Below are positions 1-8,386 of a DNA stretch of 64,000 bases, piece by piece. The notes below the pieces were generated by a model that saw only the letters and a list, made by a program, of their open reading frames with translations, was not told the origin of the DNA and made no database searches. The DNA is taken from the NCBI GenBank assembly GCA_025517465.1, contig JAOPKE010000001.1:558001-622000 (forward strand), written 5' to 3'. This DNA is from Halobacteria archaeon HArc-gm2. Its GTDB lineage: Archaea > Halobacteriota > Halobacteria > Halobacteriales > Haloarculaceae. A program made the translations under genes and the position numbers. The first letter of the stretch is position 1. Every line of letters begins with the position of its first letter.

Positions 1-633
1 GGGCAGGCGGCCGCTCTCGTCGCCGAAGACGCCGCTGAGGATGTCCGTCTCGCCGTTGCGGCCGTCGATGGTCTTCTCCTCCATCTCGAGGACGGTGACC
101 TCGACGTTGATGCCGCGGTCGCCGGGAACGAGGTCGGTGAGTTCACTGTCGCCGCCGATCTCGTAAGGAACGTCGAGGGCCTCGTCCTGAATCGACAGCG
201 ACGTCGACTCGCCGAGGTTGAGTTCGGGGCGGCCGTCCCACTCCCGGACGCCGGCGTTGCCGGCCTCGATGGTGTCGCCCGGCGAGAGGCCGAAGTCTTC
301 CCAGGCCGTGTAGGATATCTTCCCGGACTCGTCGGCCAGTTCACCTTCGAATATCACGTGTTCGTCGCCCTGGTACTGGATGGAGCGCTGGCCGACGGTG
401 AGCACTCGCGCCGTGACGGTCACGTTGCCGTCGTCGGGCGAGACGTCGGCGATGTCCTTGCTCGTCGGGCCGCCGCCACCACCCCCGCCGTCGCCGTACT
501 TGCGGCGGAGGCTCTGCTTCGCTTCGTCCATCGGCACCGAGTAATTCACCAGGTTCTCCAGGTCGCGTGTGACCTCCGCTTTGTCAACGCCGAGGTCGGA
601 GGCGAGCTCCTCGGCATGGTCTTCGAGCGTCAT
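1..633 (-). CDS. rpa: Replication protein A (single-stranded DNA-binding protein), N-terminal part
   Basis: Binds single-stranded DNA in replication and repair. The frame is open from an ATG at 633 down to base 1 with no stop, so only the first ~211 residues are here. The N-terminus is a helical acidic segment ending in an SLRRKYG motif, followed by a glycine run (about residues 52-58) and then OB-fold sequence (strands around VTARVLTVG, GDTIEAGNAGVREW). This matches haloarchaeal RPA. The assignment to RPA is firm; which RPA paralogue it is cannot be said without the missing C-terminus and neighbours. Confidence 0.88.
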   Translation of the reverse strand, partial: MTLEDHAEELASDLGVDKAEVTRDLENLVNYSVPMDEAKQSLRRKYGDGGGGGGGPTSKDIADVSPDDGNVTVTARVLTVGQRSIQYQGDEHVIFEGELADESGKISYTAWEDFGLSPGDTIEAGNAGVREWDGRPELNLGESTSLSIQDEALDVPYEIGGDSELTDLVPGDRGINVEVTVLEMEEKTIDGRNGETDILSGVFGDESGRLP

Positions 634-731
634 CGCTTGGTGGTTCGGAGTGGGTGCTGAAAAGGGTTCTGTGGCGGATTGGACGGTCGTGAAATCCGCC
701 GGGGGGTATAAGAATAACGGCCGATCACGGG

Positions 732-741
732 CGTATATTTT
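732..741 (+). promoter_or_regulatory. Candidate TATA box (gtatattttt) with long leader
   Basis: AT-rich box in the 634-897 gap. It predicts a start site near 765, giving the gene at 898 an unusually long leader of about 130 nt. The gene also has a Shine-Dalgarno-like GGAGG at about 890-895. Confidence 0.5.
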
Positions 742-897
742 TATTAGTGATAGCCACACTACTCTGGACATCGTGAATGTACGTCGGCCCGGCACCGAGG
801 ACGGACGGCCGAACGGACGAGCAGGCGCTGGATCCGGCCAGGCTGGGCACGGCGACGGCGGCCACGGTCGATCGCCCGGAACGGCCGGACAGGAGGG

Positions 898-1392
898 GTG
901 ATACACGTGGTTGGAACGTTCGGACAGAAGCCGACGAATTCGCACGTCGTCTGGACCAACAGAGCCGGCGAGGGGAAAGGGAAGAAACGGTTCGACTTCG
1001 AGTACCTGGAGCTGTGGGCGGCCCACTTCGGTATCGATTACGAGACTCGGACCAGGGTCGACCACGACCGCGGGGACGAACCACGCGAGCAGCATCTAGT
1101 CGTCTTCGAGTGGTCGACGGCGAAACGCGAAACCGTCGAGATGGGCGATACGACGTGGGAACTCGGCGGCAACGAGACGCCCAGAACGTTCGTCGAGATC
1201 GACGAGACGGGCCGAGCCAGACTGAAGAGCTGGAAGCACGAGGCCGTCCTCGACGTCCGGGAACTGTGGATAGACGGGCCCGAGTTGCGAATCAGGACGG
1301 CAAATCACGGGAACAAGACGTTCGACACGCGCAAGTTACTCGCGAAGAACCAGCCGTCGGACGGCGCGAACGACGCGCAGTCGGGCGCGTAG
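898..1392 (+). CDS. Hypothetical protein, 164 aa
   Basis: I do not recognise this protein. It is soluble, with no signal peptide or membrane segment, rich in charged residues and Trp (LELWAAHFG, STAKRETVEM, LKSWKHEAV). The start is a GTG at 898; a second GTG at 907 is better spaced from the GGAGG at about 890-895 and may be the true start. A longer overlapping frame (777-1415) is arginine-rich and lacks the acidic haloarchaeal composition, so I took this frame as the real gene. No operon partner; the next gene is 78 bp downstream on the same strand. Confidence 0.6.
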   Translation: MIHVVGTFGQKPTNSHVVWTNRAGEGKGKKRFDFEYLELWAAHFGIDYETRTRVDHDRGDEPREQHLVVFEWSTAKRETVEMGDTTWELGGNETPRTFVEIDETGRARLKSWKHEAVLDVRELWIDGPELRIRTANHGNKTFDTRKLLAKNQPSDGANDAQSGA

Positions 1393-1470
1393 TCGCCGGG
1401 ACCGTCGAAACGTAGCGCGGGGGCGGCCGGGACCGTAAGCGGTTTTCGAGACAGCGCCGTCCGGACTGAC

Positions 1471-2133
1471 ATGCACGTCGTCGTCAACGCCGCGATGAGC
1501 GCGGACGGGAAGCTCTCCACGCGCGAACGCGAGCAGGTGGCCATCTCCGGCCCCGACGACTTCGACCGGGTGGACCGACTGCGAGCCGAGAGCGACGCCG
1601 TCATGGTCGGCGTCGGCACTGTCATCGCCGACGACCCGTCGTTGACGGTCGACGACGCAGACAGGCGCGCCGAACGCGAGGAGCGCGGCCTCCCGGCCAA
1701 CCCCGCCCGCGTCGTCGCCGACTCCCGCGTCCGGACGCCGCCGGACGCCACCGTCCTCGACGACCGGGCGCACACCTACCTCCTCGTCAGTCAGGCCGCG
1801 CCGCCGGACTTCGTCGAGCAGATGGAGGACGCGGGCGCGACGGTCATCGCAACGGGCGAGGACCAGGTCGAACTCGTGACGGCGCTGGCCAAACTCGAGG
1901 GCGACGGCATCGACCAGTTGATGGTCGAGGGCGGCGGCGAACTCATCTTCTCGCTGTTCGAGGCCGGCCTCGTCGACGAACTGTCCGTGTACGTGGGCGC
2001 CGCCATCATCGGTGGCCGCGACGCGCCGACGCTGGCCGACGGCGACGGGTTTCTCGACTCCTTCCCGGAACTGGAACTCGCCGACGTCGAGCGGATGGAC
2101 GACGGCGTCCTGCTGACCTGGACCGTCGCCTGA
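1471..2133 (+). CDS. arfC: 2,5-diamino-6-ribosylamino-4(3H)-pyrimidinone 5'-phosphate reductase
   Basis: Riboflavin/F420 precursor biosynthesis: NADPH-dependent reduction of the ribosylamino pyrimidine made from GTP. 220 aa, the usual length of the stand-alone archaeal RibD-C reductase. Visible family signatures are NAAMSADGKLST at residues 6-17, the GVGTVIADDPSLTV nucleotide-binding segment at about 46-59 and the VEGGGELIFSLF motif near 155. There is no deaminase domain fused, as expected in archaea. Monocistronic, convergent with the next gene. Confidence 0.93.
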   Translation: MHVVVNAAMSADGKLSTREREQVAISGPDDFDRVDRLRAESDAVMVGVGTVIADDPSLTVDDADRRAEREERGLPANPARVVADSRVRTPPDATVLDDRAHTYLLVSQAAPPDFVEQMEDAGATVIATGEDQVELVTALAKLEGDGIDQLMVEGGGELIFSLFEAGLVDELSVYVGAAIIGGRDAPTLADGDGFLDSFPELELADVERMDDGVLLTWTVA

Positions 2134-2195
2134 ACGGCGAGCGGGACGCTGTCCGTTGCGAGACGGCGAGAGAAGGAGATTTCGGACTCGGCGAT

Positions 2196-2483
2196 TCAGT
2201 GATTGTGACCGGTGAGTTCACCGAACGTCGCGCCGAAGCGGTCCTCGAACAGATCCATCGTCAGGTCGTTCAGGTCGGCGATCTGCTGGTCCGGTTCGCC
2301 CTCGGCGTGGTGGGCAGCGCCGTGGATGCGCTGGGCGAAGCCCATCATCGCGATGTCGCCGACGACCTCGGGGGCCGTCTCGTCTTCGGACTCCCGGAGC
2401 ATGTCGACCAGTTCGCGGGGCAGTTCGAGTTCGTCGGTGTCTTCCTCGGATTCGAGCGTCAGCGTGACAGTATCACTTGCCAT
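2196..2483 (-). CDS. Conserved haloarchaeal protein, 95 aa
   Basis: Small acidic protein of unknown function. The start is the ATG at 2483 (MASDTVTLTLES); longer upstream readings lack haloarchaeal composition. It begins with a short beta-like stretch, then an acidic segment (DTDELELPRELVDML), a helix containing FAQRIHGAAHH and a C-terminal GHNH that could bind metal. No membrane segment. It converges with the riboflavin reductase and lies 72 bp downstream of the flavoprotein gene on the same strand, so it could be co-transcribed with it. Confidence 0.7.
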   Translation of the reverse strand: MASDTVTLTLESEEDTDELELPRELVDMLRESEDETAPEVVGDIAMMGFAQRIHGAAHHAEGEPDQQIADLNDLTMDLFEDRFGATFGELTGHNH

Positions 2484-2555
2484 GCTATCGATTCGGGGCT
2501 CCCGGTAAAAGGGCCTGTGGGTATCGGGAGCGGCCACCCGGTGCCGCGTCCGCGA

Positions 2556-3605
2556 TCAGTCGTCCGCTTCGGCGGCGGACTCGGCGGCGGCCGTCCCGGT
2601 CTGGTCCAGACTCTCCAGGTACTGGTCGGCGTCGATGGCGGCCTTGCATCCCATTCCGCCGGCGGTGATGGCCTGCTGGTAATGGTAGTCGACGACGTCG
2701 CCGGCGCCGAAGATACCCTCGACGTCGGTGGCGGTCTGGTCCCCGCCGTCGCCGCCCTTCGTCCGGATGTACCCTTCGTCGTCGAGTTCCACGCCGGTCC
2801 CTTCGAGGTACGCCGTGTTCGGGGTGTGTCCGATGGCGAGGAAGACGGCGCCGACGTCGAACTCGAACGTCTCCGTCTCCTCGTGGTCGAGTTTGTCGGT
2901 TGGGTGCCCCTCGGGGTGCTCGGCGAGGACGACCTGGTCGACGCCCGCTTCGGCCGACCCCTCGACTTCCAGCAGTTCGGTGTTGCGCAGGACTTCGATA
3001 TCGTCCTCTTCGACGTGTTCCTCGACGCGCTCGACCCAGTAATCCTCCGCGCGGAACTCGTCGCGGCGGTGGACGACGTAGACGGTGTCGGCGAACTTGG
3101 TGAGGAAGCTGGCCTCCTCCATCGCGGCGTCGCCGCCGCCGACGACCAGCATGTCCTCGTCGCGGAAGAACGCGCCGTCGCAGGTGGCACACGTCGAGAT
3201 GCCGTAGCCCATCAGTTCGTCCTCGCCGGGGACGCCGAGTGTCCGCGCGCTGGCACCCGAGGCGGCGACGAAGGCGTCGCAGGTGTAGACGGTGCCGTCG
3301 TTCACCTCGACGCGGAAGGGTCGGTCGCTATCGTCCACGTTCTCGACGATGCCGTGTTCCAGGTCGGCTCCGAACTGACTCGCTTGCTCTTTCATGTTGT
3401 TCACAAGGTCGGGACCACTGATTCCCTCCGGGAATCCCGGGTAGTTCGCCACGTCGGTTGTGAGGGTGAGCTGTCCGCCTGGTTCGTCCCCTTCCAGTAC
3501 CAGCGGATCGAGGTTGGCCCGTCCGCCGTAGATGGCGGCCGTCAGCCCCGCGATGCCCGTCCCCGCGACGATGAGCTCTCGGTGTTCCGCGACGTCCTCG
3601 GTCAT
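2556..3605 (-). CDS. trxB: Thioredoxin reductase-like FAD/NAD(P) oxidoreductase
   Basis: Flavin-dependent pyridine nucleotide-disulfide oxidoreductase of the TrxB class, 349 aa, cytoplasmic. The start is the ATG at 3605. FAD motif GTGIAG at residues 15-20 (usually GSGPAG), redox-active CATC at 139-142, NAD(P)H motif VVGGGDAAMEEA at about 154-165, and a C-terminal FAD motif GIFGAGDVVD. The CxxC centre supports true disulfide reductase activity. Nothing in the sequence names its partner thioredoxin or thiol. Confidence 0.92.
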   Translation of the reverse strand: MTEDVAEHRELIVAGTGIAGLTAAIYGGRANLDPLVLEGDEPGGQLTLTTDVANYPGFPEGISGPDLVNNMKEQASQFGADLEHGIVENVDDSDRPFRVEVNDGTVYTCDAFVAASGASARTLGVPGEDELMGYGISTCATCDGAFFRDEDMLVVGGGDAAMEEASFLTKFADTVYVVHRRDEFRAEDYWVERVEEHVEEDDIEVLRNTELLEVEGSAEAGVDQVVLAEHPEGHPTDKLDHEETETFEFDVGAVFLAIGHTPNTAYLEGTGVELDDEGYIRTKGGDGGDQTATDVEGIFGAGDVVDYHYQQAITAGGMGCKAAIDADQYLESLDQTGTAAAESAAEADD

Positions 3606-3713
3606 GGGGTGATGTACTGTACAGCGGGTTTTGTAGGTTGCGCTGTCGCGGAGTCCGCACGAGCCCGGCACTGCAAGCCAAGCGATTTGTCGCTCGGCCG
3701 TGGAGGGGCGACC

Positions 3714-3998
3714 ATGGCCGCCGATCTAGAGGAGAAGACCGACCGTTACGAGGGGTTGCTCGCCGAGGCCGTCGACGCCGCCGAGATTGCACCGCCGGAG
3801 GGAACGCCGATGCACGACGCGGCCCTCGAGTGTGCCGAGATGGCCGAATCGTATCTCGAAGACGGCCGCCACTTCCGGGCCGAGGACGACCCGGTCAACG
3901 CGCTGGCGTCGTTCTCCTACGGCCACGCGTGGCTGGACGCCGGCGCTCGGATCGGCCTGTTCGACGTCCCGCGCGAGGGCCACCTGTTCACGGTCTGA
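3714..3998 (+). CDS. DUF357 family protein
   Basis: 94-aa acidic helical protein; function unknown. It starts at the ATG at 3714. The features are those of the small archaeal DUF357 family: an N-terminal helix (KTDRYEGLLAEAVDAAE), the APPEGTPMHDAA turn, a helix MAESYLEDGRHF and the conserved ALASFSYGHAWLDAGARIGLF block. The repeated helical hairpins suggest a TPR-like or four-helix fold. It is divergent from the trxB-like gene, about 110 bp apart. Confidence 0.8.
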   Translation: MAADLEEKTDRYEGLLAEAVDAAEIAPPEGTPMHDAALECAEMAESYLEDGRHFRAEDDPVNALASFSYGHAWLDAGARIGLFDVPREGHLFTV

Positions 3999-4250
3999 GA
4001 TCTCTCACCGACGTCTCTCCGATGCTATCCGTACCCCGGTCGACGCACATGTCCACTCGAAACCGGTCCCTGAAACGTCGGTAATCGCTCTCTTCTCGCG
4101 GCTGGCGTATCGGGGTTCACCCGTGCGTCGGATCGACTCGTCGACAGACGCCGGACGTCGACCCGGAGACAGGCGGCGCCGACCCGCCGTTTGGAACAGA
4201 CTACCACGTTCCGCAAGCCGGTCCCCGTCGTGCGATTAGGTACCACAACT
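3999..4250. other. Intergenic, no gene seen
   Basis: About 250 bp between the DUF357 gene and the tfb promoter. Only short out-of-frame ORFs rich in Arg and Ser are present. I see no tRNA or clear hairpin here. Confidence 0.5.
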
Positions 4251-4252
4251 AA

Positions 4253-4267
4253 CGAAACATTTATATG
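4253..4267 (+). promoter_or_regulatory. BRE/TATA promoter of tfb
   Basis: Purine-rich BRE-like CGAAAC (4253-4258) directly followed by TTTATATG (4260-4267), an excellent archaeal core promoter. It predicts a start near 4290 and a ~60-nt leader for tfb. A weaker box, TTCTTAAGGA (about 4306-4315), lies nearer the gene. Confidence 0.75.
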
Positions 4268-4350
4268 CTTTTCGCACTTACAAAGAGTTAGGCGGATCGC
4301 ACCGATTTCTTAAGGATTGCGTCCGCGGCAGTCACGAGAGTTCCCCCATC

Positions 4351-5331
4351 ATGAGTGAATCCCCAGTCCGAACCAACGCAGGCGAACAGGTCGACGAACA
4401 GGCGGTGAGGAGCGAGCAGACGGAAGAGCAGGAGTCCGAGGAGGTCTGTCCGGAGTGCGGCGGCGACGTCGTGGCCGACACCGAACACGGCGAGACCGTG
4501 TGTGAGGACTGCGGCCTCGTCGTCGAGGAAGACGAGATCGACCGCGGCCCCGAGTGGCGCGCCTTCGACTCCAGCGAACGCGACAACAAGTCCCGGGTCG
4601 GTGCGCCCACGACGAACATGATGCACGACAAGGGCCTGTCGACCAACATCGGCTGGCAGGACAAGGACGCCTACGGCAACTCCCTGTCGAGCAAGCAGCG
4701 CTCGAAGATGAAGCGCCTCCGGACCTGGAACGAGCGGTTCCGGACCCGCGACTCCAAGGAGCGCAACCTCAAGCAGGCCCTCGGCGAAATCGACCGCATG
4801 GCCAGCGCGCTTGGGCTCCCCCAGAACGTCCGCGAGACGGCGTCTGTCATCTACCGACGCGCCCTCAGCGAGGACCTGCTCCCTGGCCGGTCCATCGAGG
4901 GCGTCGCGACGGCCTCCGTCTACGCCGCCGCGCGCCAGGCCGGGACGCCCCGGTCGCTCGACGAGATCGCACGTGTCTCCCGCGTCGAGAAGATGGAGTT
5001 GACCCGGACGTACCGCTACATCGTCCGCGAACTGGGCCTGGAAGTGGCCCCCGCGAAGCCCGAGAGCTACGTCCCGCGGTTCATCAGCGACCTGGACCTC
5101 TCGGACGAGTCCGAGCGACGCTCCCGTGAGCTCATCGAGGCCGCCCGCGAGGACGGCGTCCTCAGCGGGAAGTCCCCCGTCGGACTGGCCGCCGCCGCGG
5201 TGTACGCCGGCTCGCTGCTGAGCAACGAGAAGGTCACCCAGAGCCAGGTCAGCGAGGTGGCGAGCATCTCCGAGGTTACCATCCGGAACCGGTACAAGGA
5301 GCTGCTCGAAGCGGAAGGGATGCCCGCCTGA
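4351..5331 (+). CDS. tfb: Transcription initiation factor IIB (TFB)
   Basis: General transcription factor that bridges TBP-DNA and RNA polymerase. 326 aa. Order: acidic N-terminus, zinc ribbon (C33, C36, C51, C54), B-finger/linker (RGPEWRAFDSSERDNKSRVG), then two cyclin folds (about 125-215 and 225-320) with the repeats ASVYAAARQAGTPRSLDEIA and AAVYAGSLLSNEKVTQSQV. All key parts are intact. Haloarchaea usually carry several TFBs; which one this is cannot be decided here. A small zinc-ribbon gene follows 92 bp downstream. Confidence 0.97.
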   Translation: MSESPVRTNAGEQVDEQAVRSEQTEEQESEEVCPECGGDVVADTEHGETVCEDCGLVVEEDEIDRGPEWRAFDSSERDNKSRVGAPTTNMMHDKGLSTNIGWQDKDAYGNSLSSKQRSKMKRLRTWNERFRTRDSKERNLKQALGEIDRMASALGLPQNVRETASVIYRRALSEDLLPGRSIEGVATASVYAAARQAGTPRSLDEIARVSRVEKMELTRTYRYIVRELGLEVAPAKPESYVPRFISDLDLSDESERRSRELIEAAREDGVLSGKSPVGLAAAAVYAGSLLSNEKVTQSQVSEVASISEVTIRNRYKELLEAEGMPA

Positions 5332-5423
5332 TCGCCGCCAGCACTGGGACGACTCGACTGCCAGGACGACACGACCGCCGGGACGACACCTTTTTCATGG
5401 CGTGCTGCGTGCCAACTACACAC

Positions 5424-5603
5424 ATGGTCGAGGCATACGTCCGTTTACTGTGTCCGGAGTGTACCAAGGACTGGGAGTCGACGCCGAGCGACCTCCCTCG
5501 CCACGACGGGACCTTTCACTGTCCGAACTGCCACGCGAGCCGACGGCTCGCCGAGTTCGCGCGGACAGACCGCGACCTGCAGACGCTGAAGGGGCTCCAG
5601 TAG
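5424..5603 (+). CDS. Small zinc-ribbon protein, 59 aa
   Basis: Start at the ATG at 5424 (MVEAYVRLLCPEC). Two CxxC knuckles, C10/C13 and C33/C36, form a rubredoxin-like zinc ribbon. Residues WESTPSDLPRHDGTFHCPNCHA link the knuckles. Widespread haloarchaeal small-protein type; function unknown. Placement right after tfb suggests, without proving, a link to transcription. Confidence 0.8.
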   Translation: MVEAYVRLLCPECTKDWESTPSDLPRHDGTFHCPNCHASRRLAEFARTDRDLQTLKGLQ

Positions 5604-5624
5604 TCGGGACTGGCGTTTCAGTGA

Positions 5625-6029
5625 TCAGGAACTGGTCGAGGAGCGCGCCCCGCAGGCTTCACATCGCAGTATCGGGACGCCCTGGTCCTGTTCGAGTCGC
5701 GTATCCGGCAGGCCGCACTCGGGACAGATGACGAACGTCTCTGTGTACTCGTCGATAGCCGACTCGATGCGCCGCTGACCGAATTCGCCGGTGAGGCGCG
5801 CCCGACCACTCTCGTCGATGTGACCGTTCGTCCCGAGCTCGTTCTGTAGGAACTTCATAACGTGTTCGTCTTCCCGACCCAGCGTGTCACAGACCGACTG
5901 GAAGTTCTCGAAGACGGTCGCGTTGCCTTCCTGACGAACCTCCGGCGTCGGCACCTCGAAGCGTTCGCTGCTCCCCTCGATGTCGGGCGTCTCGTCGACG
6001 GCCCTGTCGAGCATGTCGTCGTAGTCCAT
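5625..6029 (-). CDS. Translation initiation factor aIF2 subunit beta
   Basis: Subunit of the archaeal aIF2 GTPase that carries initiator tRNA to the ribosome. 134 aa, normal length. N-terminal helix (MDYDDMLDRAVDE), central alpha-beta domain (FENFQSVCDTLGREDEHVMK, IDESGRARLTGEFGQRRIES) and C-terminal zinc ribbon C102/C105...C123/C126. Starts at the ATG at 6029. It converges with the small zinc-ribbon gene, with a 21-bp gap. Confidence 0.95.
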   Translation of the reverse strand: MDYDDMLDRAVDETPDIEGSSERFEVPTPEVRQEGNATVFENFQSVCDTLGREDEHVMKFLQNELGTNGHIDESGRARLTGEFGQRRIESAIDEYTETFVICPECGLPDTRLEQDQGVPILRCEACGARSSTSS

Positions 6030-6139
6030 ACGAGACGGTAGGTTGTCCGATTCCTAAAGTGTTTCACGGTCATGAGACGCTACCGGTAGACAGTCCGTAC
6101 CACAAGTGAAGGGAGTGTGTTAACTACACTCAGAGTACT

Positions 6140-6147
6140 ACTATAAC
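6140..6147 (+). promoter_or_regulatory. TATA box (actataac) for UPF0058 gene
   Basis: Centred about 31 bp before the ATG at 6174, consistent with a leaderless or near-leaderless transcript. Confidence 0.55.
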
Positions 6148-6173
6148 CCTCGAGTTATTAGGAACGGTTGAAT

Positions 6174-6410
6174 ATGAAAAAGCAGGAACTCATCCATCTT
6201 CACGGCCTGCTTGCACAGGTACAGACTCACTACGAGAAAGAGACTGGTGACGACGTCGAACACGACGAGTACGCGGAACTTGGCGTTCAGCCGACGTCCA
6301 TCCACAAGTCGAAGACGGACCACAAGGCCGCCGTCTTCGCGCTCGCGAAGGGCATCACGTCGGAGATGCTCGCCGAAGAGAAAGAACCCGTTTCCGCTGC
6401 CGCAGACTGA
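6174..6410 (+). CDS. UPF0058 family protein (first copy)
   Basis: 78-aa small helical protein. ATG at 6174 is preferred over a TTG at 6168. Family signatures are the N-terminal KKQELIHLHGLLAQV helix and the central VQPTSIHKSKTDHKAAVFALAKG block, whose His residues may bind metal. Function unknown. A paralogue sits at 36763-37044 with the same VHKSKSEHKHAVFVLG block, so this genome keeps at least two copies. Monocistronic. Confidence 0.88.
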   Translation: MKKQELIHLHGLLAQVQTHYEKETGDDVEHDEYAELGVQPTSIHKSKTDHKAAVFALAKGITSEMLAEEKEPVSAAAD

Positions 6411-6509
6411 GGTTTCGTTCCTTTCGGTTTCCCTACGCATCTAGCGGTTCGCTTCTCGCTCTCCCGCGCGTGAACGGACTCCAGCGCCCGTACTGTCGCG
6501 ATTCGGGCG

Positions 6510-7022
6510 TTACTCGTCGATCAGTTCCTCGAACTCCGGCAGCACGTCCTCGTCGTCGTCCCCCGGTGCGGCTTCGTCGCCATCGACAGTCTGGTCGGCG
6601 TCACTGATCGCGTTCGACGCTTCGCTATCCGTCTCTCCCTCGCCCTCCGTCTCTGTCTCGGGCGCATCGCCGTCATCGTCTTCGTCCGGAGTCTCCTCGA
6701 TCTCCAGGACTTCGAGCGGGATGTTCTCGAGGCGCTGGCCGATCTCTTTGCGGGCGATCCGGGCGGCGTGTTCGTCGCGTTCGACGTTGAACACGGTCAT
6801 CTCCAGTTCGAGCGCGACCAGGCTCTCGTCGGCGGCGACGAACGCCGGTTCCAGTTCCTCGTGGCAGTGCGGGCAGGCCCGTTCGCCCATGTTGATCTCG
6901 ACGTAGTTGAGGTCGGGGTTGAGCATCTCGCCCGTCTTCGAAATGGCTATCCTGACCGCCTCGTCGGCCGTTTCGACGTCGTATACGGGGACGGCCGCCT
7001 CGACGACGACTCTGCAGTCCAT
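6510..7022 (-). CDS. UPF0212 (DUF555) family protein
   Basis: 170 aa, start at the ATG at 7022 (MDCRVVVEAAVPVYDV). The N-terminal ~115 residues are the conserved archaeal DUF555 domain with a CPHC knuckle (C50, C53) and NYVEINMGERACPHCHEE. The last ~45 residues are an acidic low-complexity tail (EDDDGDAPETETEGEGE...), typical halophilic surface adaptation. Function unknown. The gene diverges from the DNA glycosylase gene, 86 bp apart. Confidence 0.88.
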   Translation of the reverse strand: MDCRVVVEAAVPVYDVETADEAVRIAISKTGEMLNPDLNYVEINMGERACPHCHEELEPAFVAADESLVALELEMTVFNVERDEHAARIARKEIGQRLENIPLEVLEIEETPDEDDDGDAPETETEGEGETDSEASNAISDADQTVDGDEAAPGDDDEDVLPEFEELIDE

Positions 7023-7108
7023 ATGTGAGCGGTTCGACACCCACTACCAAGAAGGTTCGGCCGGTTGACTCGAAAGGCCAAAGCCGCCTGACCGACTGGG
7101 ACCGGTAG

Positions 7109-8017
7109 ATGGAACGCGGGCACGTCGACGTCAGTTCGCTGCCGGGTGGATTCGACCTGCAATCGACCGTCGAGAGCGGTCAGTCGTACCTCTGGGACCG
7201 CGAGGACGGCCGGATGTACGACGGCTCAGGCGCCCACGGCGGCGACGCCTGGTACTGGACGACGATACGGGTCGACGGGGCCCCGGAGTTCGTCCGGACG
7301 CGCCAGGTCGGCGGAACGCTGGAGTGGGAGTCGTCAATCGACGCTGACCCGCACCTCCGCCGGTTGCTTCGGCTCGACGACGACCTGGACGCGATACGAG
7401 CCGCCTCTCCGGACGACGACGTCGTCCAGGACGCCTACGACGCCTACTGGGGACTGCGACTCGTCCGCGACCCGCCGTTCGGCTGCCTGATTTCGTTCAT
7501 CTGCTCGGCCCAGATGCGCGTCGAGCGAATCCACGCGATGCAGACCGCGCTCCGCGAGGAGTACGGCGAAGCGGTCGAGTTCGACGGGGAGCCCTACCGG
7601 GCGTACCCCACGCCCGACGCGCTGGCTGCAGCGACCGAAGCGGAACTCCGTGACCTCGGCCTCGGCTATCGCGCCCCATACGTCCAGCAGACTGCCGAGA
7701 TGGTAGCCAGCGGCGAAGCGGACCCGGCGGCAGCGCGGGACATGGCGTACGAGGACGCCCGCGAGCACCTCACTCGCTTCGTCGGCGTCGGGGACAAGGT
7801 CGCAGACTGCGTCCTCCTCTTCTCGCTGGACTTTCTGGAGGCGGTCCCGCTCGACACCTGGCTCCGGACGACTATCGCCGACTACTTCCCCGACTGCGAC
7901 CGCGGCTCGTACGCCGATACGTCGCGAGCTATCCGGGAGTCGCTGGGCGGGGAGTACGCCGGATACGTTCAAACGTACATCTTCCACTACCTCCGCAGCG
8001 GCGGCGACAGTCGCTAG
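7109..8017 (+). CDS. Ogg-like 8-oxoguanine DNA glycosylase (HhH-GPD)
   Basis: Base-excision repair glycosylase/AP lyase. 302 aa. An N-terminal TBP-like domain (SGQSYLWDRED) is followed by helical domains, with CLISFICSAQMRVERI matching the Ogg1 family. The HhH motif LTRFVGVGDKVADCVLL supplies the catalytic Lys230, and the general Asp249 is in AVPLDTW. Both catalytic residues are present, so it should be an active bifunctional enzyme. Acylphosphatase follows 33 bp downstream on the same strand. Confidence 0.9.
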   Translation: MERGHVDVSSLPGGFDLQSTVESGQSYLWDREDGRMYDGSGAHGGDAWYWTTIRVDGAPEFVRTRQVGGTLEWESSIDADPHLRRLLRLDDDLDAIRAASPDDDVVQDAYDAYWGLRLVRDPPFGCLISFICSAQMRVERIHAMQTALREEYGEAVEFDGEPYRAYPTPDALAAATEAELRDLGLGYRAPYVQQTAEMVASGEADPAAARDMAYEDAREHLTRFVGVGDKVADCVLLFSLDFLEAVPLDTWLRTTIADYFPDCDRGSYADTSRAIRESLGGEYAGYVQTYIFHYLRSGGDSR

Positions 8018-8050
8018 GGATTTTTGCCGCGCTCGTGAGTACGACCGCCC

Positions 8051-8326
8051 ATGACCGACACTCGCGCACACGTGTTCGTCTCCGGCAAAGTCCAGGGCGT
8101 CTTCTACCGGGCGACGACGCGGGAAGAGGCCCGCAAGCGAGACGTCGACGGCTGGGTGAAGAACCTGGCCGATGGACGCGTGGAGGCCGTCTTCGAGGGA
8201 CCCGAGGACGCCGTCGCGGAGATGGTCGAGTGGTGCCACGAGGGGAGCGACCGGGCCCGGGTCGAGGACGTCGAGGTGGAGTACGGCGAGCCGGCGGGGT
8301 TCGATTCGTTCGATATCCGCCGCTGA
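8051..8326 (+). CDS. acyP: Acylphosphatase
   Basis: Hydrolyses carboxyl-phosphate bonds of acylphosphates. 91 aa, standard length. The oxyanion loop VSGKVQGVFYR carries catalytic Arg20, and catalytic Asn38 is in GWVKNLADG. The fold is the usual ferredoxin-like sandwich. Same strand as the glycosylase and the nnr gene, so it may be co-transcribed. Confidence 0.95.
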   Translation: MTDTRAHVFVSGKVQGVFYRATTREEARKRDVDGWVKNLADGRVEAVFEGPEDAVAEMVEWCHEGSDRARVEDVEVEYGEPAGFDSFDIRR

Positions 8327-8386
8327 CCCGACGAAGGGGGCGTTCGGTCCACCACAATTACTACGCGGACGGTCGAAGGCAGATCC

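Noticed and set aside
777-1415. 212-aa ORF starting at an ATG just after a TATA box
   Set aside because: Arg-rich with no acidic haloarchaeal composition; the overlapping 898 frame has proper composition and a Shine-Dalgarno-like site.
2199-3713. Very long plus-strand ORF covering the trxB-like gene
   Set aside because: Antisense shadow of the flavoprotein; only its last 94 codons (DUF357) are real.
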